A DNA stretch of 64,000 nucleotides from Alteromonadaceae bacterium (GTDB lineage: Bacteria; Pseudomonadota; Gammaproteobacteria; Enterobacterales; Alteromonadaceae): positions 54,934-118,933 of the forward strand of contig JABSOI010000017.1 of NCBI GenBank assembly GCA_013216015.1, read 5' to 3'. This document shows, one piece after another, positions 1 to 9,572 of the stretch; position 1 is the stretch's first letter; each line of letters starts with the position of its first letter. The translations under genes and the position numbers were made by a program. A model generated the notes under the pieces. It ran no database searches, was not told the DNA's origin, and saw only the letters and a program-made list of their open reading frames with translations.

Positions 1-1
1 A

Positions 2-268
2 CAAATACGTCGTGCAATTCAAATGTTTTTAACGTCCAGCGGTAAAGAGAAGGTTGATTATTTGATTATCTCAGGGGGTTGCGCGTTAATTGAAGGAGCT
101 CATGAGTTATTGACCGAGGAGCTTGGAATTCATACGGTCATTGCTAATCCGTTTGAAAACATGAAAATTTCCAAAAATATTGATCAGGATGAATTAAAAA
201 CAACTGCCTCGCAATTTATGGTTGCTGCCGGGTTAGCATTGAGGAGTTTTACCCCATGGCATATATAA
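2..268 (+). CDS. pilM: Type IV pilus assembly ATPase-like PilM, C-terminal part
   Basis: The window opens inside this gene; the frame is open from base 2 and ends at a stop at 268. The visible 88 residues match the C-terminus of PilM, the actin-like cytoplasmic protein of type IV pili, with the characteristic region around VDYLIISGGCALIEG followed by a helix-rich end. PilM binds the N-terminal tail of PilN and links the inner-membrane alignment complex to the cytoplasm. The stop overlaps the start of pilN by 13 bases, which is typical of the pilMNOPQ operon. The N-terminal part lies upstream of the window. The family assignment rests mainly on gene order plus this short segment. Confidence 0.9.
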   Translation, partial: QIRRAIQMFLTSSGKEKVDYLIISGGCALIEGAHELLTEELGIHTVIANPFENMKISKNIDQDELKTTASQFMVAAGLALRSFTPWHI

Positions 269-828
269 ATTTACTTCCATGGCGTGAAGAAGCTAGAAAA
301 GCCAAAGAGAAAGAATATTTTACTATTTTAGCTTTGGTCGCATTGATGGCTTTTGGACTGGTATTTATGGTCAGTCAATTCTATCAGGCTAGAATTGATG
401 GTCAGGTATCACGAAATCAATTTCTGAAAGATGAGATTAAAGTACTTGATATTAAAATTGCTGAAATTCAAACATTGAATCATAAAAAAACGGCCTTGCA
501 GCAAAGGATCAGTGTTATTGAACAATTACAGCGTAGCCGTAATGTCGGCACTCAGGTATTGAACGAAATATCAAAGATCGTGCCTGGTGGTATTTATTTA
601 ACCAAATTAGATAAACAAGGTAGTAGCATTTTATTAATTGGCAAAAGTGAATCGAATAACCACTTAGCAAATATGATCAGGGAAATTGAAGCTTCTGATT
701 TATTTGTTAATGCTGTGTTAGAATCTATTATCTCTAATGATGCAGAGAGTAAATTACTTAGCGAGTTTAAAATGCGCGTTCGCATTGAAGGGTTGAAAGA
801 TGAAACCGCAATTCAAGGAGCGAAATAG
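256..828 (+). CDS. pilN: Type IV pilus inner-membrane protein PilN
   Basis: A 190-residue protein. The N-terminus MAYINLLPWREE carries the INLLPWR motif that docks into PilM. One transmembrane helix follows at about residues 24-42, then a periplasmic coiled-coil stretch (about 45-95) and a ferredoxin-like fold region. PilN pairs with PilO to form the inner-membrane alignment subcomplex of the type IV pilus machine. It overlaps pilM and shares one base with the pilO start, so translation is probably coupled through the operon. Length is normal for the family. Confidence 0.96.
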   Translation: MAYINLLPWREEARKAKEKEYFTILALVALMAFGLVFMVSQFYQARIDGQVSRNQFLKDEIKVLDIKIAEIQTLNHKKTALQQRISVIEQLQRSRNVGTQVLNEISKIVPGGIYLTKLDKQGSSILLIGKSESNNHLANMIREIEASDLFVNAVLESIISNDAESKLLSEFKMRVRIEGLKDETAIQGAK

Positions 829-1424
829 TGAATATTGATTTATCGCAATTTGATAACCTTGAACGGGATAATATTGGTCAATGGCCACTGATACCAAAAA
901 TTACTTTAGCTATTTTTTTGGCAATTATTGTGATGATTTTAGGTTATGTGATGCTTATTCAAGATAAGCTGGTAAAATTAGATAGTGTTACAGCAGAAGA
1001 AGTTACCTTAAAGCGGCAGTACAAAACTAGATATCAGGTTGCTGCAAATCTGGAACTTTTTCAAGCACAAATGGTAGAGGCCCAGGAGTTGTTAACTTCA
1101 CAGTTGAAGAGTTTACCGGAAAGTCTGGAAACACCAGGTTTACTTGATGATATAACTTTTGTTGGTACTACAAGTGGTTTGAATTTTGTTAAGATAGATT
1201 GGCAACCAGAAATTTCAAAAGAGATTTATGTTGAGTTACCAATAAATATCGAAGTTGTGGGTGATTATCATGAATTTGGTGATTTTGTCAGTAAAATTGC
1301 TGGCCTGCCAAGAATTGTGACTTTACATGATTTTGATATTAGTCGTGTCAAAGAGGGTGAAAGTCGTTTAATTTTAAAGTTGCAGGCACGTACTTATAAA
1401 TATCGCGAGGCTTCTTCAAAATGA
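828..1424 (+). CDS. pilO: Type IV pilus inner-membrane protein PilO
   Basis: A 198-residue protein read from a GTG start that shares its first base with the pilN stop codon. It has a short cytoplasmic N-terminus, one transmembrane helix at about residues 23-45, a coiled-coil region, and the C-terminal periplasmic domain typical of PilO (the region YHEFGDFVSKIAGLPRIVTL is characteristic). PilO forms heterodimers with PilN and contacts PilP, bridging the inner-membrane platform to the secretin. Its 3' end overlaps pilP by four bases. Confidence 0.96.
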   Translation: MNIDLSQFDNLERDNIGQWPLIPKITLAIFLAIIVMILGYVMLIQDKLVKLDSVTAEEVTLKRQYKTRYQVAANLELFQAQMVEAQELLTSQLKSLPESLETPGLLDDITFVGTTSGLNFVKIDWQPEISKEIYVELPINIEVVGDYHEFGDFVSKIAGLPRIVTLHDFDISRVKEGESRLILKLQARTYKYREASSK

Positions 1425-1951
1425 AAAAAATAGTCTTCATCTTAATATTGCCGCTTTTTATCAGCGGATGTTTTGACAATACGGATGACCTGAAAGCACA
1501 TATGGCAACCGTTCAGGCAAATACTACAACATATATAGAACCTATGCCATCAGCGCCTGTTTTTCATCATTTTGAGTACTCGGCTCATACTTTGAGAAGT
1601 CCATTTGTTGCACCAGAGCCTGAAGCGATTCAGGCAAAAGTTCAACAAATGTCTGATTGTTTAAGTCCCGATCTGCGACGTCGGAAACAGCCGTTAGAAA
1701 AATTTTCTTTAAGTGATTTGTCCATGAAGGGTACTTTAGGTGGTTCAGGTACTCTTTGGGCACTGGTTGAGGCGTCTGATGGCACTTTACATAGAGTGGC
1801 TTCAGGTAATTATGTTGGATTATTTAACGGCATTATTATGGCTGTAACACAGGATAAAGTGAAAGTAGTTGAATTGATCCCGGATGGTGCAGGTTGTTGG
1901 GTTAAACGTGAAACAGCGGTTGTAATGGTTAGAGCTGATTTAGAGGGGTGA
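1421..1951 (+). CDS. pilP: Type IV pilus lipoprotein PilP
   Basis: A 176-residue lipoprotein. The N-terminus MKKIVFILILPLFISGCFDN has a lipobox with the acylated cysteine at residue 17. A proline-rich linker follows, then the beta-sandwich PilP domain (about residues 85-175, including LEKFSLSDLSMKGTL). PilP is anchored in the inner membrane and connects PilNO with the N-terminal domains of the PilQ secretin. The start overlaps pilO by four bases (ATGA). Confidence 0.96.
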   Translation: MKKIVFILILPLFISGCFDNTDDLKAHMATVQANTTTYIEPMPSAPVFHHFEYSAHTLRSPFVAPEPEAIQAKVQQMSDCLSPDLRRRKQPLEKFSLSDLSMKGTLGGSGTLWALVEASDGTLHRVASGNYVGLFNGIIMAVTQDKVKVVELIPDGAGCWVKRETAVVMVRADLEG

Positions 1952-1959
1952 AGGAACTA

Positions 1960-4014
1960 ATGTTGCTAGTTAAAAATATGAATAAATTAAAAATATTTAC
2001 CTGTAGCACATGTGTGAAATTTATGATTTCGACAATTTTATTTTTGGTGTCATCAATGGCACTTTCAGTGGAATTGTCTGAGATAAGATATAATACAATG
2101 CAAAATGACGAAATTAAACTCGTTTTTTCACTTTCAGAGAATATTAACGAACCACCTGAGGTTAAAACTTTTTTCAGTCCAGCCCGTATTGAAATAGCCT
2201 TTGATGCAACCCAATTCACTAATAACCTTACCCGTACAAAAATAGGTCATGCTGGTGTACAGGATATTACTGTTCAAAAACTAGGGGGACGGGTAGTTGC
2301 GTCGATTAACCTGGAAAAACTTTCAGGATTTAATGTCAGCCAACGGGGAGCTGAATTTTCATTAGTGTTAAATAAAGCAGTTGCCAATTTCGTTGTTGAT
2401 GAAGTAGTACAAGGTAGTGATTTTATTAACAATATCAAATCAATAGATTTCAAGCGCGGACAAGAAAATGAAGGTCAGTTATTTGTATATTTAGATGACA
2501 GCATGGTAGCCGTGGATGTTAGTGATAAATTGGGTAAGTTGTATATTGAATTTCATAATACTCAAATAATTGATGATTTATTATATAAGTTAGATGTTAC
2601 AGATTTTGGTACTTTAGTTACTGGTGTTGAAACGTTCAGGGAAGGTAAAAATGCGAAACTGGTTGTTGATATAAACAGTAACTTTACTTTCGATTATCGA
2701 CATACTAATAATGTTTTTTCTTTAGTCATTAAAGAAAAAGTCAAATCTCCTGGTTATTTAGGAAATTCTGAAGATTTCACTGGCCGGGATATTTCCCTAA
2801 ATTTCCAGAATATTTCTGTACGCACCGTATTACAAATTATTGCTGATTATAACGGCTTCAATTTAGTCACCAGCGATTCTGTTGTAGGTAACATAACCTT
2901 AAGATTAGATGGTGTTCCCTGGGATCAAGCCTTAGACATAATATTGAAAGTTAAAGGGTTAGATAAGCGGATGCAGGGCAATATTTTGATGGTTGCCCCG
3001 AGCGATGAACTTTCAGCCCAGGAAGCGAGAAATTTACAAGCTAAACAACAAGTAGCTGAGTTGGCGCCTCTGTATTCTGAGTATGTGCAAGTGAATTACG
3101 CAAAAGCGGCTGAATTTGCTAATTTAATTAAAAATGAAGAAAACAGTATTTTATCAGCTCGAGGTAGTGTCAGTGTTGATGAGCGTACTAATACTTTACT
3201 AATTCGTGATACAGCTAAAAGTATTGAAGATATTAAACGTATGGTGAATGTGCTTGATATACCTGTAAGACAGGTGGTAATTGAAGCGCGAATGGTGACC
3301 GTAAAAGATAGTATCAATGAAGAACTTGGTATTCGTTGGGGAGTTACCGATGCAGGAGATGAATTTGCAACATCAGGGAATATCAAAGGTGCAAATTCAG
3401 CAGCGGGCGGAGTTGTACCTTCTTTAGGTGATCGCTTGAATGTAAATCTACCAGTATCAAATGCTGCCGGCAGTCTTGCTTTTCAAGTGGCTCGTTTAGC
3501 TGATGGCATAATTTTAGATTTAGAATTAAGTGCGATGGAAAAAGAAAATAAAGGCGAAATTATTGCCAGTCCACGTATTACCACAGCGAATCAAAAAGAA
3601 GCTTATATTGAACAAGGTGTCGAGATACCCTACCAGGAAGCGTCTTCCAGTGGGGCCACGTCTACACAATTTAAAAAAGCGGTACTAAGTTTAACGGTTA
3701 CACCACATATTACACCTGACGATAGAATTATTTTAGATTTAGTTGTGACTCAAGATACCGTTTCTGATGTCTCTAACGGACAAGCGCCGGCGATAGATAC
3801 TCAACGGATAGGTACTCAGGTTTTGGTTAATAATGGCGAAACTATCGTATTAGGTGGAATATATCAGCAATCAATTATCAGTACTGTGTCAAAAGTACCT
3901 GTTTTGGGTGATATTCCCTATTTTGGTTGGTTATTTAGAAATAGTTCTAACTTTAATGAGAAAAAGGAATTACTCATTTTTGTTACTCCTCGTATAGTTA
4001 CAGAGCGTTTTTAA
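1960..4014 (+). CDS. pilQ: Type IV pilus secretin PilQ
   Basis: Outer-membrane secretin that forms the exit channel for type IV pili. The open frame begins with a GTG at 1948, but the ATG at 1960 has an AAGGA ribosome site four bases upstream and is preferred, giving 684 residues. After a signal-like hydrophobic segment come beta-sandwich AMIN-type domains in the N-terminal third, a secretin N-domain (EDFTGRDISLNFQNISVRTVLQ), and the conserved secretin core ending with the typical VPVLGDIPYFGWLFR and LLIFVTPRIV motifs. Last gene of the pil operon. Length is normal for the family. Confidence 0.97.
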   Translation: MLLVKNMNKLKIFTCSTCVKFMISTILFLVSSMALSVELSEIRYNTMQNDEIKLVFSLSENINEPPEVKTFFSPARIEIAFDATQFTNNLTRTKIGHAGVQDITVQKLGGRVVASINLEKLSGFNVSQRGAEFSLVLNKAVANFVVDEVVQGSDFINNIKSIDFKRGQENEGQLFVYLDDSMVAVDVSDKLGKLYIEFHNTQIIDDLLYKLDVTDFGTLVTGVETFREGKNAKLVVDINSNFTFDYRHTNNVFSLVIKEKVKSPGYLGNSEDFTGRDISLNFQNISVRTVLQIIADYNGFNLVTSDSVVGNITLRLDGVPWDQALDIILKVKGLDKRMQGNILMVAPSDELSAQEARNLQAKQQVAELAPLYSEYVQVNYAKAAEFANLIKNEENSILSARGSVSVDERTNTLLIRDTAKSIEDIKRMVNVLDIPVRQVVIEARMVTVKDSINEELGIRWGVTDAGDEFATSGNIKGANSAAGGVVPSLGDRLNVNLPVSNAAGSLAFQVARLADGIILDLELSAMEKENKGEIIASPRITTANQKEAYIEQGVEIPYQEASSSGATSTQFKKAVLSLTVTPHITPDDRIILDLVVTQDTVSDVSNGQAPAIDTQRIGTQVLVNNGETIVLGGIYQQSIISTVSKVPVLGDIPYFGWLFRNSSNFNEKKELLIFVTPRIVTERF

Positions 4015-4020
4015 CTTTAT

Positions 4021-4060
4021 TTGCAAGTAAGTGATGAATTTTTACCACACTTGCTTGCAA
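4021..4060. terminator. Stem-loop between pilQ and aroK
   Basis: Two 13-base arms (4021-4033 and 4048-4060, TTGCAAGTAAGTG against CACTTGCTTGCAA) pair with one mismatch around a 14-base loop, seven bases after the pilQ stop. There is no run of T after it, so a Rho-independent terminator is not certain; it may be an mRNA-end stabilising hairpin. Confidence 0.5.
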
Positions 4061-4161
4061 TCACTGCCTAACAATTGCGATAATTACGCCCTTAAAAATT
4101 TCGAGGGGGTTCCCTCATATCCTGTAACCGTAATTAATTACATTGAGTTTAAGTTAGTCTA

Positions 4162-4680
4162 ATGGCAGAAAAACGTAATATTTTCCTTGTTGGCCCGATG
4201 GGCGCAGGCAAAAGCACCATTGGTAGAGAGCTAGCTGAAAAGCTGCATCTAGATTTTTTCGATTCTGATCAAGAGATTGAGCGCAGAACTGGCGCAGATA
4301 TCGCGTGGGTTTTCGACCTTGAAGGTGAGGAAGGCTTCCGCAAAAGAGAAGAATCGGTAATTGATGACCTGAGTGAGAGGCAGGGTATTGTGCTGGCAAC
4401 GGGTGGCGGTTCAGTGATCAGTCCAGAAGTACGCAATCATCTATCAGCGCGTGGCATTGTTGTCTATCTTGAAACTACTATAGATAAGCAAGTTGCCCGT
4501 ACTCAAAGAGATCGTCGTCGCCCCTTATTACAAACATCGGAAGAGCCGAGAGTTGTACTTGAAAGATTAGCGGTAGAGCGTAATCCTTTGTATGAAGAAA
4601 TCGCTGACGTGATTGTGAAAACGGATGATCAAAGTGCAAAAGTGGTTGCTAATAAAATTGTTGAACGATTAAACTTCTAA
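4162..4680 (+). CDS. aroK: Shikimate kinase I
   Basis: A 172-residue shikimate kinase that phosphorylates shikimate at O3 with ATP in the aromatic amino-acid pathway. The P-loop GPMGAGKST is at residues 11-19. The shikimate-binding DSD motif (FFDSDQEIE) follows, then FRKREE, the GGGS loop (LATGGGSVI), and the lid with RDRRRPLL. It stands directly before aroB with a 15-base gap, the standard aroKB arrangement downstream of pilQ. Confidence 0.97.
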   Translation: MAEKRNIFLVGPMGAGKSTIGRELAEKLHLDFFDSDQEIERRTGADIAWVFDLEGEEGFRKREESVIDDLSERQGIVLATGGGSVISPEVRNHLSARGIVVYLETTIDKQVARTQRDRRRPLLQTSEEPRVVLERLAVERNPLYEEIADVIVKTDDQSAKVVANKIVERLNF

Positions 4681-4695
4681 GCAGAATTTAACAAA

Positions 4696-5760
4696 ATGAC
4701 CACACTTATTGTTGATCTTGGTGATCGCAGTTATCCCATCAATATAGATTCTGGGCTCTTAAATCAGAAGAGCCTTTTTACTGCTCATATCCGCGGCAAA
4801 CGAGTCTGTATTGTTTCAAATACTATTGTTCATCCTTTGTATGCCAATACTCTCAAGCAGGTGTTAACGGACTATCAGGTAGATGAAATAATATTACCCG
4901 ATGGCGAAGCTGAAAAAAATCTCACAAACTTCGACAAAATAATGTCTCACCTGCTGGCAAATGGCCACGGCCGAGATTCTACGCTTATTGCTTTAGGTGG
5001 AGGGGTTATTGGGGATATCACGGGTTTTGCTGCAGCTTGTTATCAACGTGGTATAGATTTTATTCAAGTACCTACTACAGTTCTTTCTCAGGTAGATTCA
5101 TCTGTTGGCGGTAAAACTGCGGTTAATCATGCTTTAGGTAAAAACATGATTGGCGCTTTTTATCAACCTAAAGCCGTTGTTATTGATATAAATACATTAT
5201 CCACTTTGCCGATGCGTGAATTTAACGCGGGAATGGCCGAAGTTATCAAATATGGTATTTTAGGTGACGGTGATTTCTTTCAATGGCTTGAAGAAAATAT
5301 TTCCCTGATTAATAGTCAAGATAGCAATACTCTTGCTGCAATGATTGAAAAATGTTGTCAGTGCAAAGCAGATATCGTGGCTGAAGATGAAACTGAAGCT
5401 GGCGTTAGAGCATTATTAAACTTAGGTCATACTTTCGGACATGCTATAGAAGCTGATCAAGGCTATGGAAAATGGCTTCATGGTGAAGCAGTTTCTGCTG
5501 GCATGGTACTTGCTGCTAAACTGGCAGTAGGAATGAATTTGCTTGAAGTGTCAGATCTCCGTCGTATTGAGTCTTTGCTCTTGGCTTTTAACTTACCGTT
5601 ACACGCTCCTGAATCAATGGGCTTTAACGAGTTTATCTGTCATATGCGTCGTGATAAAAAAAATCTAGCCGGAAAATTGCGGTTTATTGTTCCAACCGCT
5701 ATTGGAAAGTCTGAAATTCGTGATGATGTAACCGAGGCCATGCTTCAACAAATTCTGTGA
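4696..5760 (+). CDS. aroB: 3-dehydroquinate synthase
   Basis: A 354-residue NAD-dependent, metal-dependent enzyme that converts DAHP to 3-dehydroquinate, the second shikimate-pathway step. Visible signatures are PDGEAEKN, the glycine-rich [14 protein letters not shown], the active-site stretch [20 protein letters not shown], and the metal ligands in GHTFGHAIE and LHGEAV. Length is normal. It follows aroK by 15 bases and precedes damX by about 100 bases, consistent with the aroK-aroB-damX-dam operon of enteric and marine relatives. Confidence 0.97.
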   Translation: MTTLIVDLGDRSYPINIDSGLLNQKSLFTAHIRGKRVCIVSNTIVHPLYANTLKQVLTDYQVDEIILPDGEAEKNLTNFDKIMSHLLANGHGRDSTLIALGGGVIGDITGFAAACYQRGIDFIQVPTTVLSQVDSSVGGKTAVNHALGKNMIGAFYQPKAVVIDINTLSTLPMREFNAGMAEVIKYGILGDGDFFQWLEENISLINSQDSNTLAAMIEKCCQCKADIVAEDETEAGVRALLNLGHTFGHAIEADQGYGKWLHGEAVSAGMVLAAKLAVGMNLLEVSDLRRIESLLLAFNLPLHAPESMGFNEFICHMRRDKKNLAGKLRFIVPTAIGKSEIRDDVTEAMLQQIL

Positions 5761-5862
5761 TATTAATGGCTGGAAAGCCTGGTGATTATATTGAGTGGGC
5801 CCTATATTAAGTGGTGCCTAGGCAGCTTACTTTTGATTACTGTAAAACTCGGAAGGTGAAAT

Positions 5863-7326
5863 ATGTCCGCATTAGCACAGATAACTAAATTATCAATGAA
5901 TGCTTCCAGTGTCGAAACTATCAGTACTAATGCGCGTATAGATTACATTTTAAGATTCTCTAAACAAGCTATTTTAATTGTTGATGAACAAAGCGAAGCT
6001 TATTCAAAAGTAGGCAGTTTGTTTCTTGGTGCATTACCTGTAAATCAAAATGCCTGTTTCATTTCTATCTCCGTAAAGTTAAATGACATTCAAATAAGAT
6101 GCCGAATTATCGAACAGTTATTTGGTAGTAGCTTGTTTGATCCTGAACAGTCATTGGCGGTGAGTATTTTTAATTTAGCCCAACAATCGGATGAGGCTAT
6201 TAGCATTGTCATAGAACATGCACATTTATTATCATTACAGTTAATGTATGAGCTATGCCAGTTAAATAAAATTTGTCAAAAATCGAATACCAGTATTAAT
6301 GTCCTAATGTTGGGTACCGCGAAAGCGGGTGCTTTAATTGTAGATAATAAGGCTTTATTTGAAAATAAAATGTCAATACTGTCTGCAAACACCGGGCAGT
6401 TATTATCGTTTAAAGATCCACAGTTCAAGCATCAATCTTCGTTATTCGAGTTCACCATTTTCAAAAAATTTTTGTTAGGAGTAACACTATTAAGTATAAT
6501 TACGGCTGCAATTATAGTTAGTTTATATCAACGGGATACTATGAGCTTTAGCTCTCTTCCTGCACCTGATACAAGCATGGATAAAAATATTCAACAAAAT
6601 AATAGTTTGCCACATACTGACACGATGGGTTCCGGGCAAATCTTTGTAACAGACACCTCTAATGTAACTAACATATCAACAGCTCTTGCTACGCAAGGCA
6701 GCTTAGCTAATAATGAAGATATATTTATATCCCTAACTGGTCAGAATCCATCCTTAGGAGCAGACAAGTATTTAAAGGAAAGTATTCAACCCGCAAAACC
6801 ACAAGACATTGTTAACGCACTTGCATTGTTTGAATCAAAGACTGGTTCTGTAGAATACAACAACCTGGGTGCAAGTAATAAAGTGGCTGAACCAGGTGTG
6901 GTAGTTAATAAGGTAGATGCAAACGTAAATAGTAAGGTAAATAGACAAGTAGATAAGAATAAACAGCTAAGCATTGATAAACCCATTCAGGCCAATTTGT
7001 TTGATGCTACTACTGAAAAAAGAACAATTAATTCAGCATATTATCAACAGTTTAATAGTGGGTTTGTTGTGCAGTTCGACGCTTCTAGAGATCAAAAAGT
7101 GTTTGATGCATTAGTAGCTGACTATCAAGACATTAATTTTAATGGTTATTATCGTTTATTAAATAATGACCCTTTATTTGTTATTACCTCTGAGCATTTT
7201 ACCAACCGAGCCGGGGCTGAAGCACTTATTTCAATATTGCCGAATACATTAAAACAGCGTAGACCATGGATTAAATCAATTAGTGCGATTAATAATGAAA
7301 TCAATGTCTTTGAAAGCTCCCAATAA
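5863..7326 (+). CDS. damX: SPOR-domain cell-division protein, DamX-like
   Basis: A 487-residue single-pass membrane protein. An N-terminal cytoplasmic domain (about 1-195) resembles a degenerate AAA-type fold, as in DamX. A transmembrane helix lies at about residues 200-223 (LLGVTLLSIITAAIIVSLY), followed by a long Ser/Asn-rich periplasmic linker. A C-terminal SPOR domain covers about 400-485 (FVVQFDASRD ... GYYRLLNNDPLFVITSEHF). SPOR domains bind denuded septal glycan and bring the protein to the division site. Position between aroB and dam is the classic damX locus. The linker is poorly conserved, so the name rests on architecture and synteny. Confidence 0.88.
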   Translation: MSALAQITKLSMNASSVETISTNARIDYILRFSKQAILIVDEQSEAYSKVGSLFLGALPVNQNACFISISVKLNDIQIRCRIIEQLFGSSLFDPEQSLAVSIFNLAQQSDEAISIVIEHAHLLSLQLMYELCQLNKICQKSNTSINVLMLGTAKAGALIVDNKALFENKMSILSANTGQLLSFKDPQFKHQSSLFEFTIFKKFLLGVTLLSIITAAIIVSLYQRDTMSFSSLPAPDTSMDKNIQQNNSLPHTDTMGSGQIFVTDTSNVTNISTALATQGSLANNEDIFISLTGQNPSLGADKYLKESIQPAKPQDIVNALALFESKTGSVEYNNLGASNKVAEPGVVVNKVDANVNSKVNRQVDKNKQLSIDKPIQANLFDATTEKRTINSAYYQQFNSGFVVQFDASRDQKVFDALVADYQDINFNGYYRLLNNDPLFVITSEHFTNRAGAEALISILPNTLKQRRPWIKSISAINNEINVFESSQ

Positions 7327-7441
7327 GTGTTAATAAAGGATACAATTCTGCTTTAATCTACATATATATATTCCTGTTACTTGAAATGCATTTTCAGTAA
7401 CCATGGTGTAGTAATAATTAATGTTAAGGCGAACAGGCGGA

Positions 7442-8278
7442 ATGAAAAAAAAACATCGGGCATTTCTTAAATGGGCTGGAGGTAAATACGGCTTAAGCGA
7501 TGTTATCAGAAAAATTCTGCCTAAAGGGGATAGATTAATCGAGCCTTTTGTTGGTGCAGGCTCTGTTTTTTTAAATACAGATTATCCACACTATTTGTTG
7601 AATGACATTAATCAAGATTTAATAAACCTTTATCAAATACTACAAAAAAGACCACAACAGTTTATTACTGATGCCGCGAAGCTTTTTGATATTTCAAATA
7701 ATCAATCTGAAGTTTATTACCAGTTAAGAAGTGAATTCAACCAGAGTAAAGACAAATACTTCCGTTCGTTAATTTTCTTGTATATGAATCGACACGGGTA
7801 CAATGGTTTGTGTCGTTATAATAAATCGGGTGGTTATAACGTTCCATTTGGAAAATATAAACATCCTTATTTCCCTGAAGCCGAATTAAATTATTTTGCT
7901 GAAAAAGCGAAAAGAGCCACTTTTGTCTGTGAAGGGTATCGTCAGACATTTGAACGCGCAATAAAGAACGATGTAATTTACTGTGATCCACCTTATGTAC
8001 CATTGAGCAAAACGGCAAGCTTTACCAGTTATTCCGGTAATGGCTTTGGCTTGGATGAACAAGCTGATTTGGCTAATGCCGCAGAGGAAGTTACCGCCTC
8101 ATCAAATATATCGGTATTGATCAGTAATCACGATACTATTTGGACCCGCAAAATTTATGAGCATGCCAATAAAATAAAATCAATTCAAGTCGCACGAACA
8201 ATTAGTCAAAAAGGAAGTGCCAGAAAGAAGGTATCAGAGTTGTTAGCTTTTTATGACAAAAAAGCAGTCCATCGTTAA
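7442..8278 (+). CDS. dam: DNA adenine methyltransferase (GATC)
   Basis: N6-adenine methyltransferase. Motif I is in FLKWAGGKYGL near the N-terminus, the AdoMet-binding EPFVGAGSVFLN follows, and the catalytic DPPY motif is at about residues 180-183 (VIYCDPPYVPL). This order is that of alpha-group Dam enzymes that methylate GATC. The open frame starts at 7421, but the ATG at 7442 aligns with the usual MKK-(K)-RAFLKW start and has an AGGCGG ribosome site, giving 278 residues. It follows damX, where dam normally lies. Expected roles are mismatch-repair strand marking and replication control. Confidence 0.96.
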   Translation: MKKKHRAFLKWAGGKYGLSDVIRKILPKGDRLIEPFVGAGSVFLNTDYPHYLLNDINQDLINLYQILQKRPQQFITDAAKLFDISNNQSEVYYQLRSEFNQSKDKYFRSLIFLYMNRHGYNGLCRYNKSGGYNVPFGKYKHPYFPEAELNYFAEKAKRATFVCEGYRQTFERAIKNDVIYCDPPYVPLSKTASFTSYSGNGFGLDEQADLANAAEEVTASSNISVLISNHDTIWTRKIYEHANKIKSIQVARTISQKGSARKKVSELLAFYDKKAVHR

Positions 8279-8289
8279 ATTTATTTAGA

Positions 8290-8321
8290 ATACCAATTTC
8301 ACTAATGAGTTAAATTGGTAT
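8290..8321. terminator. Palindrome between convergent dam and DUF2970 gene
   Basis: A near-perfect inverted repeat (ATACCAATTT at 8290-8299 and AAATTGGTAT at 8312-8321, 12-base loop) lies just after the dam stop and ends at the stop of the opposite-strand gene. Its place between convergent genes suggests a bidirectional terminator. ACCAATTT also occurs at 47871-47880, so it may be a dispersed repeat. Confidence 0.5.
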
Positions 8322-8521
8322 TATCCGGGTAAAACTAAAGAAACAACAGCAACCAATGAAGCAATAAAAATAAGTACCCCAATAAGCCCAGCAATAATAA
8401 AATGACTTAATTTGCCTTGATTAAAATCCCTCTCGCGGTTTTTATTGCTTTGTACGCCAAAAAAAGCAGCACCAACACTTTTAAAAGTTTCTTTTAAGTT
8501 GTTAGTTTTTTTGTCAGTCAT
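8321..8521 (-). CDS. DUF2970 small membrane protein
   Basis: A small protein of 66 residues from the ATG at 8521. The frame extends four codons upstream to a TTG, but a GAGGAAC ribosome site immediately precedes the ATG. It matches the DUF2970 pattern: an N-terminal stretch with SVGAAFFGVQSNKNRERDF, then one C-terminal transmembrane helix (about 42-64, IIAGLIGVLIFIASLVAVVSLV). The function of the family is unknown; it is common in marine gammaproteobacteria. Convergent with dam. Confidence 0.85.
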   Translation of the reverse strand: MTDKKTNNLKETFKSVGAAFFGVQSNKNRERDFNQGKLSHFIIAGLIGVLIFIASLVAVVSLVLPG

Positions 8522-8602
8522 ATTGTTCCTCAAATAAAATATTAGTATGTTTTCTTTAAGGGACTAATTATGATTCATTGGTGCAAACTATTCAATTCTT
8601 CC

Positions 8603-9268
8603 TTATAAATCAAAATCAACAGAATAAGAAACGATAAAGTTAACGTCTCCATCAGCGCCATCAATATCAGTGTCACCTAGTGAAAATGTAAAATTATCTT
8701 TGCTTATATTAATGCTGTATTCAACATAGTCACCACCTGCGCTAAAGTTATAGGTACCGATATGTAAGCTTAAGGCAATGTCAGAAGTAAGTTCAAATTC
8801 AGCATCTGCAGTAATATAGGTATCATCAGAAAATTCACCGCCAGCATCAGAATCGATTAATGTAGCATAACCAAAAGTTAAAAATTCATAAGAAACATTT
8901 ACATATACTTCACTGAAATCTGAATTGGCATTGTTATCATAATTATAATAGATAAAGCCAACATCATAACCAATACCATTACTTAATTCACTGGAAAAAC
9001 CACCGTACAAATCTAACTCATAGCTCATATTTGGAGCCCAATCTGCATTGGAAGTCCAGGCACCAGCATAAAATCCTGATTTGTCTTCATAGTCAATACC
9101 ACCAGAAACCGCCGCTGCATTAGATGTTTGAGTAACACCACGCCATAAATAGTTATTAGTTACGCCGACATTAGCAGATAAACCTTCAACAGCCATTGTT
9201 TGAGTTGATACAAAAGCTGAACTAGCGATGATTGATGTGAGTGCAAATGAGATATAAGTTTTTTTCAT
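8603..9268 (-). CDS. TorF-type putative outer-membrane porin
   Basis: A 221-residue secreted protein with a signal peptide cleaved near residue 26 (TQTMA-VEG). The mature part begins with LSANVGVTNNYLWRGVTQTS, the hallmark of the TorF / TIGR02001 family of putative porins. Alternating hydrophobic-polar strands and a terminal aromatic-type C-terminus (SYSVDFDL) fit an outer-membrane beta-barrel. No substrate can be assigned. It stands alone on the minus strand between the DUF2970 gene and rpe. Confidence 0.85.
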   Translation of the reverse strand: MKKTYISFALTSIIASSAFVSTQTMAVEGLSANVGVTNNYLWRGVTQTSNAAAVSGGIDYEDKSGFYAGAWTSNADWAPNMSYELDLYGGFSSELSNGIGYDVGFIYYNYDNNANSDFSEVYVNVSYEFLTFGYATLIDSDAGGEFSDDTYITADAEFELTSDIALSLHIGTYNFSAGGDYVEYSINISKDNFTFSLGDTDIDGADGDVNFIVSYSVDFDL

Positions 9269-9572
9269 GTTAATACTCTTTTTAGTCTAAATAATTATTA
9301 AAAATATTGTTTGTAGAAGTGCAAGGACAATGCCTGTATAAAAAAATAGCCAGAAAATATTTATATTGCAATAAATTCAAGTGGTTGTGATTTATTCTCC
9401 CAGAAAATAATGGATAGAAAAAAAGTTTAGTGCGCTATATTGGTGCGTAACTATGCATAAAGAGCAAAAAAAGTGCAATAATTTAATCCGCAATATCTAG
9501 TTTTACTTCATAAATGCTTGTTCATTAGGTAAAGTAGCGAAAATTTAAAAGATTTGTTTACAAGAGATAGTT
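9269..9572. other. Intergenic region, porin / rpe
   Basis: A 304-base AT-rich divergent intergenic stretch that must contain the promoters of the porin (minus) and rpe (plus). No convincing ORF, repeat or RNA gene was seen. Confidence 0.6.
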